Below are positions 17,551 through 25,000 of a DNA stretch of 25,000 nucleotides, piece after piece. Below the pieces are notes generated by a model. That model was given only the letters and a program-made list of their open reading frames with translations, made no database searches and had not been told where the DNA came from. This stretch comes from Botryococcus braunii (taxonomy: Eukaryota > Chlorophyta > Trebouxiophyceae), in NCBI GenBank assembly GCA_002005505.1, contig KV908381.1, positions 479,121 to 504,120 on the forward strand, read 5' to 3'. Both the position numbers and the translations under genes were made by a program. Numbering within the stretch: the first letter of the stretch is position 1; each line of letters starts with the position of its first letter.

Positions 17551-17809
17551 ACACTTCACTTCCTCTCACAGCGTTCAGCCTGACACAGCTGATTAAGCAT
17601 AACTGTTGAGTTGTGAACATACATTATAGAATGCCTTGTGCTTTAGGTGATCTTCAAATGTACATTATTAGGATACGGGTCCACTATCCACATAAGGTAC
17701 CTCAAGACACGTTCGGATGAGGTCTATTTCGAACATAAGGTACAATCTGATTTAGATTACGCGTTAGCGTGAAAGGACTATTAAAGCTGCGATCACCGCA
17801 TAGTCGAGC
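17551..17809 (-). other. Upstream region of copia-minus with two ATAAGGTAC words
   Basis: The first ~45 bases (to about 17592) match the leader of copia-plus (18692-18733). Beyond that the two copies do not align, so I cannot define an LTR here. ATAAGGTAC occurs at 17692-17700 and 17735-17743. The same 9-mer recurs in the pol hinge of copia-plus. Confidence 0.5.
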
Positions 17810-17946
17810 AACTGGTTTGGAAAGATACTGGGCACATAAGGATGCCAGTCTTTTTCATGCAGTTGCATGTGTCTAAAAGAGCAGACAGTCGTCAAGGACT
17901 GTAGCTGGAGAGGCACGAACTTACGACCTGTCTGCTTGCTTACAGG
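17810..17946. repeat. 137-bp structured direct repeat, copy 1
   Basis: Matches 18143-18279 at 136 of 137 positions. It contains CATGCA-GT-TGCATG, an ACTGGGCA/TGCCAGT arm pair, and an outer AGCAGACAG/CTGTCTGCT pair enclosing CAGTC/GACTG, so a transcript could fold compactly. It ends in CTTGCTTACAGG, which resembles a 3' splice site. Family unknown. Confidence 0.9.
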
Positions 17947-18142
17947 TGCGGTGACGCAGGATGTGTATTGGTAATGTGTTCATGTTTGATTGCTTGTTTG
18001 TAAGTGAACCATCTTAGTGGACAATCAAGTCTCCCAAACAGCTAAGGGACGGAGTCTTGATTGAGTATAGGAAGGTACTTGCTTTCAGCCGTCAGGAGCT
18101 TATCCGTGTGTAGATGCTCATTGACAGATCAACATGTAACGG
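17947..18142. other. Spacer between the two 137-bp repeats
   Basis: A 196-bp unique sequence with no ORF, splice pair, PBS or polypurine tract that I can support. Confidence 0.4.
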
Positions 18143-18279
18143 AACTGGTTTGGAAAGATACTGGGCACATAAGGATGCCAGTCTTGTTCATGCAGTTGCA
18201 TGTGTCTAAAAGAGCAGACAGTCGTCAAGGACTGTAGCTGGAGAGGCACGAACTTACGACCTGTCTGCTTGCTTACAGG
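18143..18279. repeat. 137-bp structured direct repeat, copy 2
   Basis: Differs from copy 1 by one base (G instead of T in the TTTTT run after GCCAGTC). It has the same three inverted-repeat arms and the same ACAGG end. The flanks of the two copies differ, which excludes a simple tandem duplication without a spacer. Confidence 0.9.
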
Positions 18280-18733
18280 ATACGCCACTGCCCATAACCT
18301 TTTACAGGTTATGGGCCCACACCCTTCCAGCTGAGCCAAGGGCAGACAGGAGTGCATGGCATCATCGGATGCATCTGTACTGGGTTTTCCACGGACTCGC
18401 CTGACGGCAAGAAGAAGTAAAAAAGGAACAACTGGATATTCACTCAGAAGGCCTACGGACAGAGTCTTCAATATCTTGGGAAGTTTTTTTTTTTTTTTTT
18501 TTTTTCCGTGAAGTGACCTGAGATTATCACCCGTCGTCGTTGTCGTGAGACCGTCAGTAGGTCCGGGTGGTCAAGCAATTGAATTGCTGAAGAATATTTT
18601 GCATATCTTGCATATTAAGGGTACATGCTAGACCTCGAAAGGGTGGAATACTTGAAAGTGCTGTGGTGCACGCCGGAAGGGTATACTTAAACCAGCTGTG
18701 TCAGGCTGAACGCTGTGAGAGCAAGTGAAGTGT
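18280..18733 (+). other. Leader / upstream region of copia-plus
   Basis: Holds a 10-bp-stem hairpin (18291-18315), a 22-T run (18484-18505) and, from about 18692, the leader shared with copia-minus. An LTR is expected to end near 18694 (a CCA precedes the shared leader), but its start and a partner LTR cannot be found. Confidence 0.45.
18291..18315. repeat. Perfect hairpin, 10-bp stem, 5-nt loop
   Basis: CCCATAACCT and AGGTTATGGG flank TTTAC. No T run follows closely, so it is not a typical terminator. Confidence 0.75.
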
Positions 18734-21700
18734 ATGACCAGACCTTAAACTCGTTCCCAAATCAAGGTTTCTGAAAGTAATCCCAGCAGTACAGAGACTA
18801 TGGCAACACCAGCAGGAGGCAGCACGGCCTCCTCAGGAGCTGGACAGTCAGGACAGACCACTGGAGGCACTGCAGCCAGCTCGTATGCATACACGATGAA
18901 CTCCTCCAATCCCAAGATGTCTACACAGCTGAAGGCTGATCGCACTAATTTCAGTGCCTGGCGTGAAGAGCTGGAGTCTTGCGCAATGCAAAAAGGAGCA
19001 ATGGGAGCGTTGGAGACAGCTATGCCTAAGACCGCAGAGAACGCAGCAGTAAAACATTTCATTTTGCAGTCTGTCCCGTCCATGTGGCACGACGAAGTCA
19101 AACAGCGGGGGAGCGCTTTTGACTTCATTCAGTGGATGGCAGACCGCTGCACTGGAGGGAAGGACAGGGAAATCAACGAGAAGTGGATCAAGGGGCTCAA
19201 ACAAGGCATGGTAAAGGGAGAGACAGTGCAAGAATGGTGCCACCGAGTCATCAGTATTGCCGCCTCCCTGGAGGCCAATAACCATCAGCTGAGCGACCGC
19301 CAGATCTGCAGGTATATGTATAAGGGACTACCTGCAGTCTTGCAGAACGACGCTTGGGCAATTACCTCCGCCAAGTCAGACCCCTACAACATGCTGGAGA
19401 CGATCCTCACTGCCATTGAGAACTTGGAGTACCAGGATATCCCGCTGGCAGAGTCAGTGCAAGTCACAGCATTAGCTACAGCAGTTATGGCAGCAGCAGC
19501 AGCAGCCGTGCCAGCTCAGGGTGGAATCCCTGGGCCTCCCCAAGGCGCTGGAGCTGCACCGGGCGCTGGAGCAGCACCAGGAGTGGGAGCTGGAGCACCT
19601 GCTGATGGTCAGGCCCCCTATGGCCCTTCTGCTCACAACGCTGGAGGCAGGGGGCGAGGGTCTGGACGTGGCAGGAGGCCAAAGGAGGAACTGGCGTGTC
19701 GCTTCTGCAACGGGACGGGACATTTCTGGAGGGATTGCCTGGAACTGAAGAGGCTGCAAGCTCTACGTGGCACAATGCAAGCTGCAAGTGCGGGCCCAGC
19801 TGCGTGGTGGGGCACTGGAGCTCCTCAGCAACAAGCCAGCTGGTGGGATGCTGGCCAGTCCAGAGGAGGCCCTCCCGTGTCAACCTCACATCCTCCTGGA
19901 TCTGTGTCCACTATCTTCCCCTTCTTCCCAGGCTGGCATCTCCCACCACCACCTCCTCCAGGTGCTGGTGAGCCTATGTTCGTTTCGTTAAATGTGCTTA
20001 CCCCTACATCTCATGGGGCTTGCAGTACCTCGTGGCTGATAGATAGTGGTGCATCGGTGCACCTTGTAAATGATCTGTCTTTACTACACAACCCAGTCAT
20101 GCATGCTCAACCCCTCCCTCTTCATTTGGCCACTTCTGATGCCAAAGGAGGGATAGTTGCAACTGGGTCTGTGTGTCTGGTCAATGCCAGACAAGAGGTG
20201 TTTTGGCTGCATAATGTGCAGTGTGTGCCCAATGCACACACTAATCTGATTTCTGTCACAGGAGCCATTCAGGATGGAGCATCATTCCTCACTGACAGTG
20301 CAGGTGGGTACACGACCATGAAAGGCCCAGCAGGCTGGTCTGGTAAGATAGCCAGAGAGCGAGGGCTGTTTTTTTTAGAATGGGTGTGTCCCGTCAAGAG
20401 CCAGCATGATGCGCAGCCACAGTCCAGTCCTCATGTGGCCTCGTATCATGCCAGGAAAGGGCACGTGTGTACAGATCGACTACTGTGGCATGCAAGGTTG
20501 GGGCATCTTGGGGTTAAGAGTATGACAAGGTTGGACAACGAAGACCTAGTCACTGGGATCAATGTGTCCCTTGCTCCATGCTCAGAGTGTTCTCCCCAGT
20601 GTGAGTCATGTATACAAGGGAAACATTCTCGCCCCCCCTTTCCAGCTTCCTCTAGGCCTGCAGAGAGTGTGTTAGATAGAGTGCATGTGGACACTGTGGG
20701 TCCCATTTCACCAGCTGCAATCACGGGAGAGCGTTTTTGGGTTACTGTTGTTGATGAAAAATCCCATCTGATAGCCTCATTGGCAGTGAAGTCGAAAGAA
20801 GCCATTCCCAAGGCCCTCATTGAGCTCTTGAAGTACTGGCAGACATTTCATGAGAAAGTGGTGAAGTGTGTGAGATCTGATAGAGGGACAGAATTTCTGA
20901 ATCAGCAGTTCAAAGAATTTTGTGCTCAGCAGGGCACTAAAATGGAGACCTCAGCTCCATCCACGCCTCAGCAAAATGGACTTGCTGAGCGCATGAATCG
21001 GACTCTGAAGGAGCGCACAAGGACCCTGTTGGTGCACGCTGCAGCAGACCCTTCCTTGTGGAAGGAGGCATTGGAGTCTGCCACCCTGCTGTACAACGTG
21101 GGCCCCACCACAGGCAGGCCTCTGACCCCTACTGAGATGTTCTATGGGGTAAAGCCTGATGTTGCTTCCTTGCGCACATGGGGCTGTGTGGCACATGTTC
21201 ACATTCCCCCAGGTCAGCGGTCTCTATTTGGACCAAAGACCATTCCAGGCATGTTCACTGGGTATTGCCCACAGTCCAAGGCCTATAGAGTGTACGTAGG
21301 CAATGGTGTTTGGAAAGAGAGCAGGGATGTTACATTCCTTGAGCATTTGAGAGGAGGGGAGAGAGTGGGTATGTCTAAGGTGCAACCTGGATCCTCTCAA
21401 TGGCTCTCAGGAGCGTCCTTGCAGGGCAGGGGAGGCAATTCCAATGTCCCCAGCTCACCAACAGCCATTCCCGTGAATTTTTGGGAAGCAGAGGATGACC
21501 CAGTGGTGGAGTGCAATCCCACTGGATCTCCTGCTACCACTGCCAGCTCTCCAGAGGATCACAGCAGGCTGAGGAGCTCAGTCGGACCTGTGGCTGGAGC
21601 CCCCAGCAGCCAAGATGGTTCCCCTGCCACTTCAGAGACCTCACAGCAGTCATGGTCAGTGCTGGGCCATCTTCAAAATTTAGCTCGGGGGGGTGCTGAA

Positions 21701-22247
21701 GCGCACTCGCAGCTGGACAAACTGCAGAAGATGCAGGAGGGGGTCAGGTTCCAGGGGAAGTCTCAACATAGACTTCCCCCAGGAACCACCCTCACAAGGG
21801 ATCAGCGTTCTGAACAGCGCCAGGCTAGGAGGGACTCAGTAGGGGTCCCCATGCATGACCCTGGCTCAGGCCAGGTACTTGTGAGTGAGCCACCCTCGGT
21901 AGGTCTCCCTGATTTGCAGAGGCAGGTTGAGACAGGGGAGGCTATGCTTGGAGAAGATGTTAGCGAGAAGAGTAGTGGGCTAGAAGTGCCAGCAGCAGGG
22001 GAAGCACGTAGCCAAGTTGAGCTGGGAACCAGTCATGCTTATGGGGTGCAGCCTGACACAGTAGGCGCAGCTCAGGAAAGTCAGAGTAGTGTACCTAGGT
22101 GTGAGTCCAGGAGAGAGAGAGAGCTGCTGCTTCCACCTGCATTGAGAAAGGTGAGAGATTGTAATGGTGGAGCGCATGAGTCTGGCAGTTCAAGAGAGAG
22201 AGTTGGGGAGGGCTCTGGCAGTTCTGGCTGTACTGCAGGATCTCAAC

Positions 22248-22270
22248 ATAAGGTACAAAATGTACCTTAT
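22248..22270. repeat. Palindrome in copia-plus hinge, copy 1
   Basis: ATAAGGTACA and TGTACCTTAT, perfect complements, flank AAA. In the coding frame it lies in HKVQNVPY. Copy 2 is 96 bp downstream. Confidence 0.95.
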
Positions 22271-22343
22271 TCTGGGAACCAGGATCAGAGGAATATAAAA
22301 GACAACAGTCCCAGGAGTGCTGACAGTACTGCAGAGTCTCAGC

Positions 22344-22366
22344 ATAAGGTACAAAATGTACCTTAT
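22344..22366. repeat. Palindrome in copia-plus hinge, copy 2
   Basis: Identical 23-base palindrome to 22248-22270, 96 bp apart. The surrounding 32-codon unit is an in-frame partial duplication (QHKVQNVPY twice). ATAAGGTAC also occurs twice upstream of copia-minus. Confidence 0.95.
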
Positions 22367-23036
22367 GTCAAGCTGGGAAAGGTTCACGTGTCATCTAACC
22401 TGAGGGAAGCCCAATGCTCCCCTCAGTGGGATTTTTGGCAACAAGCAATGAGGGAAGAGATGGATTCCCTTGATACCCATGAGGTTCTAGAGTATGTGGA
22501 CAGACCACATGGACAAAAAGTTATTCCTGTCCATTGGATATTCTCCACTAAAATTGATGCACATGGGAATGTTACTCGCTTTAAAGCGAGGTTAGTTGCC
22601 CAAGGGTGTAGACAGATCCCTGGGATAGATGTTGGGGAGGTATTTGCACCCACCAGCAGCTATGGGGCAAGGAGGGCTGTGTTGGCAGTGGCTGCCACAC
22701 AGAATCTTGAGATCCACCAAGTGGATATCAAGACGGCTTTTCTCAATGGAGAGTTGGAGGAAGAGGTCTATGTGACCCAACCACCAGGATTTGAGAATGG
22801 CAACACGAGGGTTGTGTGCAAGCTCAGGAAGGCACTATACGGTCTAAAACAAGCCCCACGGGCTTGGCACAAGACCTTGACCGACAAGTTGAGCGTGATG
22901 GGGTATAGTGTGTGCAAGAGTGATGCGGGTGTATACATCAGGAGGGCCCCTGATGGCAACCTGTCCTTTATTCTTGTTTATGTTGATGATCTTGTACCTG
23001 GTAGCTCACAAGTAACCCATTGCTTCATGGATGCAG

Positions 23037-24393
23037 GTGTTCCACTGATGACTTCAAACATCATGGAGGGTGGCAGCAAAGCAACCTCGAACGATCGTAT
23101 AACAAGAAAATGTCACACAACGCAGTTCTTGCTGTAGGACACCATGAAATCAAGCCGGTTCCTGCATACATAAAGAAGAGGAGAAGGGTTGATCGCGAGG
23201 GGTTCGAAGAGTTGGCTGCAGAAGTTTTTCCAGGGACCTTTGAATTGTACCGCGTCATAACAGAGGTGCGCATGTTTATGCAATTGATCTTTGGATGTGT
23301 TATTGCCTGTCCCAGGTATATGTGATGTACTTGAAGGCACGACACTCATCTCCTTTGCATATGTTTGCAGGTCAATGAGAATGCTGCTGAAGATCAGGAC
23401 CCAGCCAAGGCCGACTTTGCCTTGAGAGCTTGATGGAGCTTCTTCATGAAGGCAGTTATTGGCTCTTGGAAGATCTGGCCATTATTTAAGAAGAAGATTT
23501 AGCTTTGGCGAACGAGCTCGAAGGCGTCCTTCCTTTCTTGAAACATCCCAAATGGCCTGAGTTCTGCGAACTTGTCCAAGATGCCCACCATAATGCTCGT
23601 GCGTTTCTTCCACTGCCACCAGACGCTTCACCAACAGCACGCATCAGCCAACTGGAGAGCGAGAACTACCACTTGCAGCAAGCACTGGATGAGGCTAAGA
23701 GAGCCCAAAAAGTTACTGCAGACTTGCTGGCTTCTGCACATGAGGCACATGTGGTGAGCCTTGGAGTCGCGTACTCTCCTTCCCACTTCATACGATGAGT
23801 CCATCCATTTCATATTATCTTGTGCAACCCAGTACCAACTTTTCATAATACCTTAAAAGTGTGGTATCCACGCAGAGATCGCTGCAAGACCAGATTGAGG
23901 CATTAAGGCGCGACTTGGCTTTCAAGGAGCAACAGCTGGCGGTTGTCTACGGCACTCACCAGGTACAAGCGGCTGACTGAACTTAATCATATTGATTGTT
24001 CTAAAAAAAGGCAATATGGAGAGAGCATGAGAAGGGGGGGGGAGAGATGGAGATGTAAGATTGGCATGTTAATAGCCAAGACTCAAACGTTCACGTGCTA
24101 TGCAGGTGGCTAACGCTGGGCCCGCAGAGATGGTTGGAGCCCAGTTGCAACAATTGCATGGCTTTTCAACAAATCAGCATTCTCCCGAAGCTCAGGTATG
24201 GCCAGGTGAATGTGTGTATGTTGGGGAGGAGGGGGTTTGCTATGGGCCTGCGACAGTATTCCACCATATTCAATGAATGAGTCCATTTGACTCGCAGGTG
24301 ACAAGCGCTCCAGTCACCACCATAACCGCTTGTTTTGGATCCCAACAGCAAATGCAAGGGTCATCGCCGAATCCGCTCGGCACAGAGCCTCAG
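23037..24393 (+). CDS. Spliced gene fragment; possible tyrosine-recombinase-like C-terminus plus coiled coil
   Basis: Exons are inferred from GT-AG borders and frame: 23037-23265, 23371-23753, 23876-23962, 24106-24195, 24298-24393. Acceptors read TGCAG or CGCAG. The last three exons are 87, 90 and 96 bp and all their borders are phase 0. Exon 1 encodes [21 protein letters not shown] then a basic KKRRR. The GGW...Y spacing recalls the end of tyrosine recombinases of the Crypton type, and WLLEDLAII in exon 2 recalls their downstream region; this is a weak inference. Exons 2 and 3 are coiled-coil ([40 protein letters not shown]). Exons 4 and 5 are Gln-rich. Exon 2 needs a frame change near 23415-23430 and contains TAA at 23487-23489, so it may be a pseudogene. 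Copia-plus abuts it at about 23014, inside what would be the upstream intron. Confidence 0.45.
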
Positions 24394-24419
24394 GTATAGC
24401 GGTAGTGTGCATGTGCGTG
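24394..24419 (+). other. 5' splice site and start of a microsatellite-filled intron
   Basis: CCTCAG|GTATAG at 24388-24399 is a good donor. No acceptor is seen before the window ends, so the gene, if real, continues to the right. Confidence 0.4.
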
Positions 24420-24577
<158 letters not shown>

Positions 24578-24747
24578 TGTGTCTCTGTCTGCGTCTGTGT
24601 CTTTGTCGGTCTTTGTGTCAAAGGGGGGGTTCTATGAGTCGTATATATGTGTGTAACAATGCTTGAATATATGTATGTGTGTGCTTGCGTGTGAGTGTGT
24701 ATGTGTAATTGGATGTGCATGGGGCATGTGTGTGTGAGAGCGCGCGC

Positions 24748-24798
<51 letters not shown>

Positions 24799-24818
24799 TG
24801 TTTGTCTGTGTGTGTGTG

Positions 24819-24862
<44 letters not shown>

Positions 24863-24875
24863 TTTGTGTTTGTGT

Positions 24876-24892
24876 GGGTGGGTGGGTGGGGG
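24876..24892 (+). other. G-quadruplex motif, copy 1
   Basis: Four G runs separated by single T bases, ending in GGGGG, then CGCGCGCA. Single-base loops are known to favour very stable parallel quadruplexes. Confidence 0.7.
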
Positions 24893-24898
24893 CGCGCG

Positions 24899-24952
<54 letters not shown>

Positions 24953-24955
24953 TGT

Positions 24956-24970
24956 GGGTGGGTGGGTGGG
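24956..24970 (+). other. G-quadruplex motif, copy 2
   Basis: GGGTGGGTGGGTGGG, 80 bp from copy 1, followed by TCCGCGCGCA and TG repeats. Confidence 0.7.
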
Positions 24971-25000
24971 TCCGCGCGCATGTGTGTGTGTGTGTGTGGG

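Larger units (their letters stand above)
18734..23014 (+). pseudogene. copia-plus: Ty1/copia gag-pol, 3'-truncated after RT YVDD
   Basis: By comparison with copia-minus the original start is the ATG at 18734, but codon 5 is TAA (18746-18748). The frame then stays open from the ATG at 18800 to 23137, 1,445 codons. Counting from 18800: Gag (LKADRTNFSAWREELE, residue ~45); CCHC knuckle C300, C303, H308, C313 (CRFCNGTGHFWRDC); protease Asp415 (LIDSGAS); integrase zinc region (HARLGH, CESCIQGKH); catalytic Asp631, Asp694 and Glu730 (35 residues between the last two); a long Gln/Ser/Gly-rich hinge; RT from VHWIFSTKID and QVDIKTAFLNGELEEEVYV to YVDD at 1394-1397. Copia homology ends near 23014, before the rest of RT, RNase H and the 3' LTR. 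The last ~40 codons run into unrelated sequence. Confidence 0.93.
24660..25000. repeat. Degenerate GT-rich array with CG-alternating and G3T blocks
   Basis: GT-rich throughout. It is interrupted by GCGCGCGC at about 24740-24748 and by two similar blocks about 80 bp apart, each with four G runs followed by CGCGCGCA. It runs off the window end. Confidence 0.9.

Noticed and set aside
17810..18279. A TRIM or small LTR element formed by the two 137-bp repeats
   Set aside because: No 5-bp duplication at the outer ends, no PBS after copy 1 and no polypurine tract before copy 2.
18280..18694. Definable 5' LTR of copia-plus
   Set aside because: No second copy is in the window because the element is truncated, and the region does not align with that upstream of copia-minus.

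Overview
The window is eukaryotic nuclear DNA made almost entirely of LTR retrotransposons, with a few host-type or other-transposon remnants. GT-AG introns, Ty3/gypsy chromoviruses with a chromodomain, Ty1/copia elements and long CT, GT and GA microsatellites suggest a green plant or streptophyte alga. A charophyte such as Chara is plausible, but that is an inference I cannot test here. No rRNA, tRNA, CRISPR array or bacterial operon is visible.

Layout. 1-596: decayed copia pol tail (RT connection and RNase H) on the plus strand. 605-807: CT/C microsatellite. 808-1940: no confident gene, one unexplained minus-strand ORF (1082-1480) and a 103-bp foldback (1641-1743). 1941-17550: a three-level nest. 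The host layer is a minus-strand copia pseudogene ('copia-minus', 15229-17550 plus 1941-2090). Its integrase is split by a minus-strand gypsy element ('element A', 2091-15228; 490-bp LTRs differing at one base; target duplication AAGGG). Element A's pol is in turn split by a plus-strand chromovirus ('element B', 6504-13372; 298-bp LTRs with no difference; target duplication TCACA).

17551-18733 is a non-coding spacer with a 137-bp structured direct repeat present twice. 18734-23014 is a second copia copy of the same family ('copia-plus'), head-to-head with copia-minus and cut off just after the RT catalytic motif. 23037-24393 holds short exons of a spliced gene. Its first exon is weakly reminiscent of a tyrosine recombinase (Crypton-like) C-terminus, followed by coiled-coil and Q-rich exons in phase 0. 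24420-25000 is GT/GA microsatellite with G-quadruplex and CG-alternating segments.

How the genes relate. Element B looks complete: Gag, protease-RT-RNase H, and integrase-chromodomain lie in three ORFs. They are linked by an ATGA overlap and by a TAG-N5-ATG junction, both suggestive of termination-reinitiation. Element A belongs to the same superfamily. It keeps LTRs, PBS and polypurine tract, but has a stop in gag, YLGD instead of YLDD in RT, a stop in integrase and loss of the rest of integrase. Its near-identical LTRs therefore suggest mobilisation in trans or very recent decay. The two copia copies form inverted arms of about 2.4 kb that could yield double-stranded RNA.
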